A DNA stretch of 64,000 bases from Mycolicibacterium tusciae (GTDB taxonomy: Bacteria; Actinomycetota; Actinomycetes; Mycobacteriales; Mycobacteriaceae), in contig NZ_MVIM01000003.1 of the NCBI RefSeq assembly GCF_002086795.1, forward strand, positions 124,001-188,000. Reading direction: 5' to 3'. The notes below the pieces were generated by a model. The model was not told where the DNA came from, searched no databases, and worked only from the letters and a program-made list of their open reading frames with translations. This document shows, piece after piece, positions 1 through 8,749 of this stretch (the stretch's first letter is position 1; every line of letters begins with the position of its first letter). The position numbers and the translations under genes were made by a program.

Positions 1-191
1 CGGAAAAAGTCGGGCGGTTGAGCCAGCTGCGTGCGCTCGGCGAAGCGCCGACGTTCCCGGCCGACGCGCCCGAGACACAGCTCGACCACATCCTGACCGA
101 CGACGACGGGCTGCGCGTCGAGCGCTGCGTTGCACCGAGGCTGTCGATCTCGGATCACCGTGCGCTCGTCATCGACATATCGAGGCGCTGA
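1..191 (+). CDS. Endonuclease/exonuclease/phosphatase family protein, C-terminal fragment
   Basis: Only the last 62 codons are inside the window; the reading frame is open from base 3 and stops with TGA at 189-191. The peptide ends in LDHILTDDDG followed by SDHRALVIDIS. This is the usual close of endonuclease/exonuclease/phosphatase (EEP) domains, where the SDH triplet supplies the catalytic histidine. The family covers DNases, sphingomyelinase-like and inositol-phosphate phosphatases, so the substrate cannot be given. The next gene starts 17 bases downstream on the same strand. The family call rests on two short motifs. Confidence 0.6.
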   Translation, partial: EKVGRLSQLRALGEAPTFPADAPETQLDHILTDDDGLRVERCVAPRLSISDHRALVIDISRR

Positions 192-208
192 CGCCGTAGG
201 GTTTTGGG

Positions 209-3200
209 GTGCACGTGATCTCCGCGGAGTCGACGGAGCTTTTCACAGGGCCGTCGCATGCGCCGCAGCAACTGGTGCGGGTTGCCTACAGCGACGGCGG
301 CGGGAACGTACGCATCGAAGGCGACGGTTTGACCGGGCGCGCGCAGGCCGGTCCCGGCGACGGCATCAGTGAGGTTCCCGTCGTGGTGACCAATCCGACG
401 GTCGGCGAGCAGCGCGACGCGCGGGTGATCGCGGGGGACAGCATCACCGGGTTCGTGTTCACCGTCGCCGAGCCCGGCTGGACGATGCACATGATCAGCC
501 ACTTCCATTACGACCCGGTGTGGTGGAACACCCAGGCGGCGTATACCAGCGTGTGGACCGAAGACCCGCCCGGGCGCTGCCGACAGACCAACGGCTTCGA
601 CCTCGTACGTGCCCATCTCGAGATGGCACGCCGTGAACCCGAATACAAGTTCGTGCTCGCCGAGGTCGATTACCTCAAGCCGTTCTGGGACACCCACCCC
701 GAGGAGCGTGCCGACCTGCGCAGGTTCATCGCCGACGGCCGGGTCGAGATCATGGGTGGCACCTACAACGAACCCAACACGAATCTGACCGGTCCCGAAA
801 CCACCATCCGCAACTTCGTGCACGGCATCGGTTTTCAGCGCGACATACTCGGCGCCGACCCGGCCACCGCGTGGCAGCTCGACGCTTTCGGACACGATCC
901 TCAGTTTCCGGGCATGGCCGCCGACGCCGGGCTGACCTCCAGTTCGTGGGCGCGCGGGCCGCACCACCAGTGGGGCCCGATGGCAGGCGGCGGCGACCCC
1001 GAGCGCATGCAGTTCAACAGCGAGTTCGAGTGGATCGCTCCTTCGGGGCGCGGACTGCTCACCCACTACATGCCCGCGCATTACGCCGCCGGGTGGTGGA
1101 TGGATTCGGCGGCGACGCTCGAGGAGGCTGAGGCCGCAACGTACGAACTGTTCACCGGTCTGAAGAAGGTGGCGCTTACGCGCAACGTGCTGCTGCCCGT
1201 CGGCACCGACTACACGCCGCCGAACAAGTGGGTCACCGAGATCCACCGGGACTGGAATGCGCGCTACACGTGGCCGAAGTTCGTGTGCGCGTTGCCCAAC
1301 GAGTTCTTCGCCGCAGTGCGCAACGAGCTCACGGAGCGCGGGGTCGACGCGTCACCGCAGACGCGGGACATGAACCCGATCTACACCGGCTGCCACGTCT
1401 CCTACATCGACACCAAACAGGCCAACCGGGCGACTGAGGAGGCGGTGCTCGACGCCGAGAAGTTCGCGGTGTTCGCCGGTCTGCTCGGCGGTGCGACGTA
1501 CCCGGACGCAACCCTGGCCAAGGCGTGGGTGCAGCTCGTCTACGGCGCACACCACGATGCGATCACCGGCTCGGAATCCGATCAGGTCTATCTCGACCTG
1601 CTGACAGGGTGGCGCGACGCGTGGGACCTCGGTACGACGGTCCGCGACAACGCGCTGGCCCTGCTGTCACGCGCCGTTGACGGAAGCGTGGTCGTCTGGA
1701 ACGCGTTGGCGCACAATCGCAGTGACATCGTGACGGCCCGGTTCGACGAGCCTGTCGGTCCCGGTGTTGAGGTGCTCGACTCCGATGGCGCCGAGCTGCC
1801 CGTCCACGTCGAACACGGGGGAAGGGTGGTCCGCTGGCTCGCGCGCGACGTGCCGTCGCTGGGCTGGCAGTCCTACCGGGTGACACCGGGATCGGGCTCC
1901 GACGACTGGAAGCCGTTGGACGGGAACGAGATCAGCAACGGCCACTATCGTCTTCGCGTCGACCCCGAGCGTGGCGGTGGGGTGATCTCGCTGATCGAGG
2001 CCGCCTCCGAACGTGAGTTGATCGCCAACGGGAAAATCGGCAATGAACTCGCGGTCTACGACGAATACCCCGCGCATCCGCAGGCCGGCGAAGGCCCATG
2101 GCATCTGCTCCCGAAGGGGCCCGTCGTCTCCTCGTCGGCGGGCCGAGCCGAGGTTGAGGCGTACCGCGGTCCTCTCGGTGAGCGGCTGATTGTCCGTGGC
2201 CGTATCACGAATCTCTTGCGCTACAAGCAGACTCTGACGCTGTGGCGCGATGTCGCGCGGGTCGAGTGCAGCACCACCGTCGACGAGTTCACCGGTGAGG
2301 ACCGCCTGCTGCGGCTGCGCTGGCCGTGTCCGGTGCCAGGCGCGCTACCGGTCAGCGAGGTCGGAGATGCGGTGATCGGGCGCGGGTTCGGCCTGCTGCA
2401 CGACAGGGGCGAGGAGTCGGCCGTCGACGCCGCTGTGCATCCGTGGACTCTGGACAACCCGGCGTACAGCTGGTTCGGCCTGTCGTCTGCCGTGCGGATC
2501 CGGGTCGGTGACGGTGTGCACGCGATATCGGTGGCCGAGGTCGTGTCCCCGACGGAGTCGGCGTCCTCATCGCTGGCCCGCCCGCTGATGGTCGCGCTCG
2601 CACGTGCCGGTGTCACCGCGACGTGCAGCGGTGCCGACCGCCCGCGCTACGGCGACCTCGGCGTGGACTCCAACCTGCCGGATGCCCGCATCGCGCTCGG
2701 CGGACCTGACGAGAATGCCTTCACCGCAGCGGTTTTGGCCGATGCCAACGCGGTCTACCGCGAAGAGCTGGAGCGCCAGTTGCAGGCGAACGGCCGGGCC
2801 AGAGTCTGGGTGCCCGCCACCGCGCCGCTTGCCGACCATTGGGTGCCGGGCGCGGATCTCCGTCCGGTGCGGGCGCTGCCGGTGCTCGTCGTCGCCGGAG
2901 CGGAACTCGAAGTTGCCGTGGAGTCGGTCGTCGAGGACCTCGCCGAGTTCGAGATCGCCGTCGACCAGAACGCGCCCGCCGGCCTGCAACCGTTCGAGGC
3001 GCGTACCGTCGCGGTGCTCAACCGCGGAATACCGGGATTCGCCGTCGATTCGGACGGCACGCTGCACACGTCGCTGATGCGCTCGTGCTCCGGTTGGCCG
3101 TCGGGAACCTGGATCGACCCGCCGCGGCGCACCGCACCCGACGGGTCCAACTTCCAGCTCCAGCACTGGACGCACACGTTCGAATACGCGGTGGTCTCCG

Positions 3201-4390
3201 GTGACGGTGACTGGCGCGACGCCGCGATCCCGGCCCGCAGTGCAGAGTTCTCCCGTCCACCGCTGGCGGTTACCGAGAACACCAGCGCCGCTGGAGGTTT
3301 GCCGCCGTGGGGCTCGTTGTTGGAGATCGAGCCAGCGGGCGTCGTGCAGCTCGGCGCATTGAAGGCGGCAGGCAACCCGGTGGCGGCGGGCAGCGGCAGG
3401 CAGGTCCATCCCACCGACGGTGTCGCGGTACGTCTGGTCGAAACCTCCGGTGCAGCAACCCAGGTGGAAGTGCGTTCGGGCCTGCGCCGCGTCTCGGCGG
3501 CCGCCCGTGTCGACCTTCTCGAACAGCCCAGGGTCCAGCAGCTGTCTTCGGAGGGACTCGCCCTGCACGGATTCGAGATCGCCACCATCCTGACCCGGCT
3601 GAACCTGTCGAAGGTGCTGGACGCCGACCACACGGTTCTGGGGCCCGACGCCGAGGCTGCGCAACCGCTGTACGCCCGGTACTGGCTGCACAACCGTGGG
3701 CCCGCGCCGCTCGGCGGCCTGCCCGCCGTCGCACACCTGCATCCGCAGCGCATTGCCGTCGAGCCGAATTCCGATGGGCAGCTGCGACTTACGATCGCCA
3801 GCGACTGCAGCGATACGGTGCTGCACGGCCACGTGCGGTTGCTGTGCCCGGACGGCTGGACGACCGATCCACACGAGCTGCCGTTCATGCTGCCGCCCGG
3901 TGAGCACCTCGCAACCGATGTGGTCGTGAGCGCGCCGCCCGCCGTGCAACCGGGCCTGTATCCGATCAGGGCGGAACTCACACTCACCGGTAACCATGTA
4001 TCGATGCCGCCGTCGTGGCGCCAGATGGTCGAGGACGTGTGCGTCGTTTCCGTGGCCGCACCGACCGAGGACCGACTGCTGCGGATCGTGGCCGACCCGC
4101 AGCCCGTCGACATCAAGGCCGGCGAACGCGCCACGCTGACCGTCGGGGTCGCCACCGACGCCTATGCAGACCTTGCCGTCGAAGCGCATTTGATCAGCCC
4201 GTGGGGCACGTGGGAGTGGATCGGGCCCGGCGCGACGGGCGTCGAAGTGGCGGCCCGGGGCACGGTCGAACTCAACTTCGACGTGGCGCCACCGGTGTGG
4301 GTGGAACCCGGCGAGTGGTGGGCGCTGATCCGGGTCGCGGCCGCCGGTCAGCTGCTGTACTCGCCCGCGGTGAAGGTGACGGTCCGATGA
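209..4390 (+). CDS. Glycoside hydrolase family 38 alpha-mannosidase
   Basis: A 1393-residue protein. GH38 enzymes remove alpha-linked mannose and bind a catalytic zinc ion. The zinc-binding motif HFHYDPVWW is at residues 98-106. The nucleophile segment WQLDAFGHD has Asp at residue 225, and the second GH38 signature HHDAITGSESDQ is near residue 450. The C-terminal half (about residues 900-1390) looks like beta-sandwich domains. By position and size it corresponds to M. tuberculosis Rv0648. The GTG start at 209 lies 6 bases after a -10-like TAGGGT (197-202), so the mRNA may be leaderless. The stop overlaps the next ATG by 4 bases (ATGA), and a ROK kinase follows, suggesting a sugar-turnover operon. 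No signal peptide is visible, so it probably acts on cytoplasmic mannosides or mannolipid fragments. Confidence 0.9.
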   Translation: MHVISAESTELFTGPSHAPQQLVRVAYSDGGGNVRIEGDGLTGRAQAGPGDGISEVPVVVTNPTVGEQRDARVIAGDSITGFVFTVAEPGWTMHMISHFHYDPVWWNTQAAYTSVWTEDPPGRCRQTNGFDLVRAHLEMARREPEYKFVLAEVDYLKPFWDTHPEERADLRRFIADGRVEIMGGTYNEPNTNLTGPETTIRNFVHGIGFQRDILGADPATAWQLDAFGHDPQFPGMAADAGLTSSSWARGPHHQWGPMAGGGDPERMQFNSEFEWIAPSGRGLLTHYMPAHYAAGWWMDSAATLEEAEAATYELFTGLKKVALTRNVLLPVGTDYTPPNKWVTEIHRDWNARYTWPKFVCALPNEFFAAVRNELTERGVDASPQTRDMNPIYTGCHVSYIDTKQANRATEEAVLDAEKFAVFAGLLGGATYPDATLAKAWVQLVYGAHHDAITGSESDQVYLDLLTGWRDAWDLGTTVRDNALALLSRAVDGSVVVWNALAHNRSDIVTARFDEPVGPGVEVLDSDGAELPVHVEHGGRVVRWLARDVPSLGWQSYRVTPGSGSDDWKPLDGNEISNGHYRLRVDPERGGGVISLIEAASERELIANGKIGNELAVYDEYPAHPQAGEGPWHLLPKGPVVSSSAGRAEVEAYRGPLGERLIVRGRITNLLRYKQTLTLWRDVARVECSTTVDEFTGEDRLLRLRWPCPVPGALPVSEVGDAVIGRGFGLLHDRGEESAVDAAVHPWTLDNPAYSWFGLSSAVRIRVGDGVHAISVAEVVSPTESASSSLARPLMVALARAGVTATCSGADRPRYGDLGVDSNLPDARIALGGPDENAFTAAVLADANAVYREELERQLQANGRARVWVPATAPLADHWVPGADLRPVRALPVLVVAGAELEVAVESVVEDLAEFEIAVDQNAPAGLQPFEARTVAVLNRGIPGFAVDSDGTLHTSLMRSCSGWPSGTWIDPPRRTAPDGSNFQLQHWTHTFEYAVVSGDGDWRDAAIPARSAEFSRPPLAVTENTSAAGGLPPWGSLLEIEPAGVVQLGALKAAGNPVAAGSGRQVHPTDGVAVRLVETSGAATQVEVRSGLRRVSAAARVDLLEQPRVQQLSSEGLALHGFEIATILTRLNLSKVLDADHTVLGPDAEAAQPLYARYWLHNRGPAPLGGLPAVAHLHPQRIAVEPNSDGQLRLTIASDCSDTVLHGHVRLLCPDGWTTDPHELPFMLPPGEHLATDVVVSAPPAVQPGLYPIRAELTLTGNHVSMPPSWRQMVEDVCVVSVAAPTEDRLLRIVADPQPVDIKAGERATLTVGVATDAYADLAVEAHLISPWGTWEWIGPGATGVEVAARGTVELNFDVAPPVWVEPGEWWALIRVAAAGQLLYSPAVKVTVR

Positions 4391-4932
4391 CCGCCGCGAT
4401 CGTCGGTGGGGTGCCGGTGCCGGTGCATGACGTGGACGCACGCGAGGCGCAGCTGCGTTCGTCACGTACGGCGTCGTCGCTGCCGCGGCCCGGCACCAGC
4501 GAGGGACGGCAGCTAAGACGTTGGCTGACACAGCTTCTCGTGACCGAACGCGTGGTGGCTGCTGAGGCCGATGCTCGGGGGCTCGGCGCCGACGGTGCAC
4601 CGACCGAGGACGATCTGCTGCCGGACATGACCGCGCGACTCGAGATGGGCAGCGTGGCGGCGTCTGTCCTCGGCGACCCGTTGGCGCGCGCACTGTTCGT
4701 GAGCATCACCGAATCCGTCGACGTGACCGACGAGGCCGTCGCGGCATACGAAGCGCGGAACCCGGCACGTTTCCCCGACACCGCACACGTCGCCGAACAC
4801 CTGCGCGCGGCGGCGCGGCGTCGCGCGTTCCGGCTGTGGCTGGATGCCCGGTGCGCCGAACTCGTCGAGTTGGCGCCCGGCTACGAACATCCCGGCGATC
4901 CCCGCCAGCCCGACAACACCCACCGGCACTGA
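4387..4932 (+). CDS. Conserved hypothetical protein with SurA/parvulin-like C-terminal segment (FabD2/Rv0649 position)
   Basis: A 181-residue soluble protein. The ATG is taken from the ATGA overlap with the mannosidase stop, which is much better than the long upstream extension of the frame. In M. tuberculosis this slot is Rv0649, annotated FabD2 (malonyl-CoA:ACP transacylase). I see no GHSxG nucleophile elbow and the protein is too short for a transacylase. The C-terminal 60 residues (VDVTDEAVAAYEARNPARF, then an alanine/arginine-rich helix ending in RLWLDARCAE) resemble the SurA/parvulin chaperone N-domain pattern. It is translationally coupled to both neighbours, so its role is probably linked to the mannosidase. 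Function unknown. Confidence 0.72.
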   Translation: MTAAIVGGVPVPVHDVDAREAQLRSSRTASSLPRPGTSEGRQLRRWLTQLLVTERVVAAEADARGLGADGAPTEDDLLPDMTARLEMGSVAASVLGDPLARALFVSITESVDVTDEAVAAYEARNPARFPDTAHVAEHLRAAARRRAFRLWLDARCAELVELAPGYEHPGDPRQPDNTHRH

Positions 4933-5843
4933 TGGCCCGACCGACACTCGCAATCGACATCGGCGGCACGAAGATCGCCGCCGGTCTGGTCGACGACGAC
5001 GGCACTCTGGTCCACCATGCGAAGCGCCCGACGCCCGACGGCGACCCCGAGGCGATCTGGGCGGTGGTGGAATCGCTTGTCGCCGAGGCACTGTCGACGG
5101 CGGGCGGCGCGGTGGGTGGCGTCGGCATCGCATCCGCCGGCCCGATCGATGTCCCGGCCGGCACCGTCAGCCCGATCAACATCACCGAGTGGCAACACTT
5201 TCCGATCGTCGACCGGGTGGCCGCGATGGTCGACGCACCCGTGCGACTGGGTGGCGACGGGCTGTGTATGGCGATGGGGGAACGCTGGCGTGGCGCGGGC
5301 CGCGACGCCGAGTTCTTGCTCGGCATGGTGGTGTCCACCGGGGTCGGCGGTGGGTTGGTACTCGACGGCGCGCCCTACGACGGTCGCACAGGCAACGCCG
5401 GACACGTCGGCCATGTCGTCGTCGATCCCGAAGGTCGACCGTGCACGTGCGGCGGTCGCGGGTGCGTCGAGACGATCGCCGGCGGCCCACGGATGGCGCA
5501 GTGGGCCAGGGAGCAGGGGTGGAATGCGCCCGCCGACGCCGACGCCAAGGAACTGGCCGACGCCGCGGCCGCGGGGGATGCCGTGGCCTTGCAAGCGTTC
5601 ACCCGGGGTGCGACGGCCGTCGCCGCGATGATCGCGTCCGTCGGCGCGGTTTGCGACCTCGACCTCGTCGTCATCGGCGGCGGCGTCGCAAAAGCCGGTC
5701 CACTGCTGTTCGACCCCTTGCGCGCGGCGCTCGACACCTACGCGGGGCTGGACTTCATCCGCGATCTACGCGTCATGCCCGCCGAACTCGGTGGCGACGC
5801 CGGGCTGGTCGGCGCAGCGGCCCTGGTGATTTCGGCGCGCTGA
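4932..5843 (+). CDS. ROK family sugar kinase (glucokinase-like)
   Basis: A 303-residue cytoplasmic kinase of the ROK family, which phosphorylates glucose, mannose, fructose or N-acetyl sugars with ATP. The N-terminal phosphate-binding motif AIDIGGTKIAAG is at about residues 6-17. The ROK zinc motif runs GHVVVDPEGRPCTCGGRGC, with the Cys triad and upstream His near residues 155-175, and a second glycine-rich ATP site VVIGGGVAKAG follows. The ATG shares one base with the preceding stop (TGATG). Being in one transcript with an alpha-mannosidase suggests that released mannose is a substrate; that is inferred. Equivalent to M. tuberculosis Rv0650. Confidence 0.9.
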   Translation: MARPTLAIDIGGTKIAAGLVDDDGTLVHHAKRPTPDGDPEAIWAVVESLVAEALSTAGGAVGGVGIASAGPIDVPAGTVSPINITEWQHFPIVDRVAAMVDAPVRLGGDGLCMAMGERWRGAGRDAEFLLGMVVSTGVGGGLVLDGAPYDGRTGNAGHVGHVVVDPEGRPCTCGGRGCVETIAGGPRMAQWAREQGWNAPADADAKELADAAAAGDAVALQAFTRGATAVAAMIASVGAVCDLDLVVIGGGVAKAGPLLFDPLRAALDTYAGLDFIRDLRVMPAELGGDAGLVGAAALVISAR

Positions 5844-5861
5844 CGCACCGCTGCGGTCGGT

Positions 5862-5890
5862 TTGCGCGCCCGATCCGCACTGGTTGTATA
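5862..5890 (+). promoter_or_regulatory. Candidate sigmaA promoter giving a leaderless message
   Basis: TTGCGC (5862-5867), 17-base spacer, TGTATA (5885-5890; the overlapping TATAAG is at 5887). The predicted start of transcription falls at or beside the ATG at 5896, and there is no Shine-Dalgarno sequence, as in the leaderless genes common in mycobacteria. Confidence 0.35.
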
Positions 5891-5895
5891 AGGGC

Positions 5896-6765
5896 ATGCG
5901 TGTCGGAGTGGTGTTCCCCCAAACCGAACTGGGCGGCGACGTCGGTGCCGTCCGCGCTTATGGGCAGGGAGTCGAGGCGCTTGGCTTCGACCATTTGCTC
6001 GCATACGACCACGTCGTAGGGGCCGACCCGGCCGTGCACAAAGGGTGGAGCGGGTACTACGACGTCGACACCACATTCCACGAGCCGTTCGTGATGTTCG
6101 GATACCTCGCGGCGGCCACCACGACTCTCGAATTCGTCACCGGCGTCATCATTCTCCCGCAGCGCCAGACCGCACTGGTCGCCAAGCAGGCCGCCGAAGT
6201 CGACCTGCTGTCCCAGGGCAGGTTCCGGCTCGGTATCGGAATCGGTTGGAACGCCGTCGAATACGACGCACTGGGTGAGGACTTCAGCGTCCGCGGTGCG
6301 CGCTCGGAGGAGCAGATCGAACTCATGCGACGGTTGTGGACCGAGCGCAGCGTCACGTTCGAGGGCAGATTCGACACGGTCACCGGTGCCGGCCTGTCAC
6401 CGCGTCCGGTGCAGCGGCCGATCCCCGTATGGATCGGCGCCGCGTCGGCGAAGGGCTTCGACCGGATCGGACGCCTGGCCGACGGGTGGTTCCCGATGAC
6501 CGGTCCGGGGCCACAGCTCGACGAAGCCCGCGCGGCGGTTCGGGACGCGGCAGTCGCCGCGGGACGCGATCCCGCTGCGCTGGGGCTGCAGGGCCAGGTG
6601 AGGAGTTCGATCGAGCCGGACGCGGTGGCTGCCGAACTGGCCGCGTGGGGCGACGCCGGCGCGACCCACGTGGCCGTCAGCACGATGGGCCACGGCCTGG
6701 CCACCGTCGACGACCACCTGGCCACCCTGGGGGCGATCGCCGAGGTGACTTCTTCGCGCTCGTAG
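5896..6765 (+). CDS. LLM class F420-dependent oxidoreductase (TIGR03619-like)
   Basis: A 289-residue TIM-barrel protein of the luciferase-like monooxygenase superfamily. Actinobacterial members usually transfer hydride from coenzyme F420. The start (MRVGVVFPQTELGG), the YDHVVGAD segment after the first strand, and PVWIGAASAKGFDRIGRLAD are typical of the TIGR03619 subgroup. The first in-frame start is TTG at 5884, but ATG 5896 gives the family N-terminus and fits the promoter. It follows the ROK gene by 52 bases and has no obvious functional link to it. The substrate is unknown, and F420 rather than FMN use is inferred from the family. Confidence 0.85.
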   Translation: MRVGVVFPQTELGGDVGAVRAYGQGVEALGFDHLLAYDHVVGADPAVHKGWSGYYDVDTTFHEPFVMFGYLAAATTTLEFVTGVIILPQRQTALVAKQAAEVDLLSQGRFRLGIGIGWNAVEYDALGEDFSVRGARSEEQIELMRRLWTERSVTFEGRFDTVTGAGLSPRPVQRPIPVWIGAASAKGFDRIGRLADGWFPMTGPGPQLDEARAAVRDAAVAAGRDPAALGLQGQVRSSIEPDAVAAELAAWGDAGATHVAVSTMGHGLATVDDHLATLGAIAEVTSSRS

Positions 6766-6862
6766 CCGGTGAGCGACCGCAAAATGTACGCAAACTGCGG
6801 CGTGTCTCTGTGCAGACACGCGCGCTCGCCGGAAAAAGGTTGAGCGGCGATCGCCGGCCGTT

Positions 6863-6892
6863 TTGGCTGATCGGCGCGCCGTCGGCTATTCT
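6863..6892 (+). promoter_or_regulatory. Candidate rplJ promoter
   Basis: TTGGCT (6863-6868), 18-base spacer, TATTCT (6887-6892). Transcription would start near 6899, just before the L10 leader, leaving an untranslated leader of about 185 bases. Confidence 0.5.
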
Positions 6893-6899
6893 TGGCGGC

Positions 6900-7083
6900 G
6901 TTCTACCGAAGACCGTTGGTCACCGAGAAATCGGTTGAAGGTCCGGCTTTGCCGGCGGCCCACGCAGGAGGACGAGGCTAATGCAGTTTTTGCGCGCCCC
7001 GACCTGTCTGCGTCGGGGCGTTCGTCATTTCCGGACGTGATCCCTTCTCGGCTGCCGCGGTCCCCATCTACGAGGAGGCATGC
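6900..7083 (+). promoter_or_regulatory. L10 leader (rplJ autoregulatory 5'UTR)
   Basis: This gene-free stretch before rplJ contains the features of the actinobacterial ribosomal-protein L10 leader. There is a CCGAAGACC/GGTCACCG pairing region, a GGTCCGGCTTTGCCGGCGGCCC stem split by a short loop, and the conserved segment CACGCAGGAGGACGAGG (6961-6977). In known L10 leaders the L10(L12)4 complex binds here and represses its own operon. A separate G+C-rich hairpin follows at 6995-7020 and could act as the attenuator. Confidence 0.7.
6995..7020 (+). terminator. Attenuator-like hairpin in the L10 leader
   Basis: A perfect 9-base-pair stem, CGCCCCGAC with GTCGGGGCG, around an 8-base loop. It is followed by TTCGTCATTT (7021-7030). 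It sits between the L10-binding leader and the rplJ ribosome-binding site, the usual place for an attenuator. Confidence 0.5.
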
Positions 7084-7656
7084 ATGGCCAAGGCTGAAAA
7101 GGCCACCGCGGTTGCCGACATCGCTGAGCAGTTCAAGGACTCGACGGCGACGCTCGTCACCGAGTACCGCGGGCTGACGGTTGCCAACCTCAAAGACCTG
7201 CGCCGTTCGCTCGGTGAATCCGCCACCTACACAGTCGCCAAGAACACGCTGGTCAAGCGTGCCGCGGCGGAGGCGGGCATCGAGGGCCTCGACGAGCTTT
7301 TCGTCGGGCCCACCGCGATCGCGTTCGTCAAGGGTGAAGCCGTCGATGCCGCCAAGGCGATCAAGAAGTTCGCCAAGGACAACAAGGCGCTCGTGATCAA
7401 GGGCGGCTACATGGATGGCCGCGCCCTGAGCGTTTCCGAGGTCGAAAAGATCGCCGACCTGGAATCGCGCGAGGTTCTGCTGGCCAAGCTGGCCGGCGCG
7501 ATGAAGGCGAATCTGTCCAAGGCCGCTGGCCTGTTCACCGCACAGCAGTCGCAGGCAGCCCGGTTGTTCGCGGCGCTGCAAGAGAAGAAGGCCGCCGAGG
7601 CACCCGCCGAGGCGCCATCCGAAAGCCCGGCAGCGTCCGACGACGCCGCCGAATAA
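7084..7656 (+). CDS. rplJ: 50S ribosomal protein L10
   Basis: A 190-residue L10, the base of the ribosomal stalk that holds the L7/L12 dimers. The N-terminal half contains the L10 core ([19 protein letters not shown], then [13 protein letters not shown] at about residues 55-67). The C-terminus is an extended Ala/Glu-rich tail ([17 protein letters not shown]), longer than in E. coli L10 (165 residues) as in other mycobacteria. The ATG is preceded by GAGGAGG at 7072-7078. It is cotranscribed with rplL 43 bases downstream and is probably autoregulated through the leader. Confidence 0.98.
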   Translation: MAKAEKATAVADIAEQFKDSTATLVTEYRGLTVANLKDLRRSLGESATYTVAKNTLVKRAAAEAGIEGLDELFVGPTAIAFVKGEAVDAAKAIKKFAKDNKALVIKGGYMDGRALSVSEVEKIADLESREVLLAKLAGAMKANLSKAAGLFTAQQSQAARLFAALQEKKAAEAPAEAPSESPAASDDAAE

Positions 7657-7699
7657 CCCACACCAATCCAGTACCTAGGTAAGTAAGAAAGGGACCATC

Positions 7700-8092
7700 A
7701 TGGCCAAGCTGTCCACCGACGACCTGCTCGACGCGTTCAAGGAACTGACGCTGCTCGAGCTCTCTGAGTTCGTCAAGAAGTTCGAGGAGACCTTCGACGT
7801 CACCGCCGCCGCTCCGGTCGCCGTCGCGGCCGCCGGCCCCGCCGCCGGTGGTGCACCGGCCGAGGCCGCCGAGGAGCAGTCGGAGTTCGACGTCATCCTC
7901 GAGGGTGCCGGCGACAAGAAGATCGGCGTCATCAAGGTCGTCCGCGAGATCGTCTCCGGCCTGGGCCTCAAGGAGGCCAAGGACCTCGTCGACAGCGCTC
8001 CCAAGCCGCTGCTCGAGAAGGTCGCCAAGGAGGCCGCCGAGGAAGCCAAGACCAAGCTCGAGGCTGCCGGCGCGACGGTCACCGTCAAGTAG
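7700..8092 (+). CDS. rplL: 50S ribosomal protein L7/L12
   Basis: A 130-residue stalk protein that recruits translation GTPases to the ribosome. The N-terminal dimerisation region ([21 protein letters not shown]) is followed by an Ala/Pro hinge at about residues 35-55. The C-terminal domain carries [20 protein letters not shown] and ends in [13 protein letters not shown] ribosome-binding site AGAAAGGGA lies 7 bases before the ATG. A strong intrinsic terminator ends the rplJL unit. Confidence 0.98.
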   Translation: MAKLSTDDLLDAFKELTLLELSEFVKKFEETFDVTAAAPVAVAAAGPAAGGAPAEAAEEQSEFDVILEGAGDKKIGVIKVVREIVSGLGLKEAKDLVDSAPKPLLEKVAKEAAEEAKTKLEAAGATVTVK

Positions 8093-8106
8093 TTCAAAAG
8101 CGTACG

Positions 8107-8143
8107 AACCGCCCGGGATCAGCACGATCCCGGGCGGTTTGTC
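8107..8143 (+). terminator. Intrinsic terminator of rplJL
   Basis: A perfect 14-base-pair inverted repeat (8107-8120 with 8126-8139) around the loop AGCAC, then TTTG. It begins 14 bases after the rplL stop. Confidence 0.9.
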
Positions 8144-8209
8144 GTAGGTGCAGTCGCTGGCCAGGTCTACGAAGCCGGCCGTACCACTGTCGTAAGCGTC
8201 AATTGCGCT

Positions 8210-8215
8210 TATCGT
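8210..8215 (+). promoter_or_regulatory. Candidate -10 element, leaderless start
   Basis: TATCGT ends 6 bases before the GTG start codon at 8222. There is no Shine-Dalgarno sequence. No convincing -35 hexamer was found. Confidence 0.3.
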
Positions 8216-8221
8216 GAGTCC

Positions 8222-8749
8222 GTGATTGTCGCCGTGTCGCGTACCGCGGTCGCCGCCATTGCGGTACCGATGTTGTCCTTGACCGCGTGCAACTTCTCGT
8301 TTTCCGCGGGCGGTCCCGATTACGACAAGCTGGAAACATCCATCTCCGACGAGCTCAAAGGCACCTATTCGGAGATCACTCCGGATGCTCCGAAAGTGAC
8401 ATGCCCGCGAGACCAGCCGGACCCCGAGAAGGGTGACACCTTCATCTGCACCGCAGACGTTCAAGGGGAACCGGTTCGGGTCGAGGTCAAGGTGGCCGAC
8501 GACGATGGCAACGTCGACTTCACCACGCTGGACGTGGTCTACGACATGGCCCGCACAGGGCGGCTGCTGGGCGACGAGATCGAATCGAACATGGGATTCC
8601 CGGTCACAGTGCAATGCGGCAGCGGTGTGAAAATTGTCCCAATCGGCGACAGTTTCACCTGCACGGCGGTCGACGAGAATTCCGTCGAGAAAACCGTCGA
8701 GGTGACAGCCGTCGAAATCGGAAAGGACAACTGGCGGATCATCGACTAG
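8222..8749 (+). CDS. DUF4333 lipoprotein, two repeats
   Basis: A 175-residue exported lipoprotein. The signal peptide ends in the lipobox LTAC with Cys23. Two DUF4333-like repeats follow, each with a conserved Cys pair. The first runs from VTCPRD to FICTADVQG (about residues 58-85), and the second from VQCGSG to FTCTAVDE (about residues 130-155). The spacing suggests one disulfide per repeat. DUF4333 proteins are typical of Mycobacteriaceae and their function is unknown. It stands alone between the rplL terminator and mkl. GTG 8222 is chosen because it gives a full signal peptide; GTG 8234 is also possible. Confidence 0.8.
   Translation: MIVAVSRTAVAAIAVPMLSLTACNFSFSAGGPDYDKLETSISDELKGTYSEITPDAPKVTCPRDQPDPEKGDTFICTADVQGEPVRVEVKVADDDGNVDFTTLDVVYDMARTGRLLGDEIESNMGFPVTVQCGSGVKIVPIGDSFTCTAVDENSVEKTVEVTAVEIGKDNWRIID

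Noticed and set aside
2567..4693. 708-residue open frame on the minus strand opposite the alpha-mannosidase
   Set aside because: It is Arg/Pro/His-rich without recognisable motifs and lies opposite a well-supported gene. High-GC coding DNA often leaves such antisense frames open.
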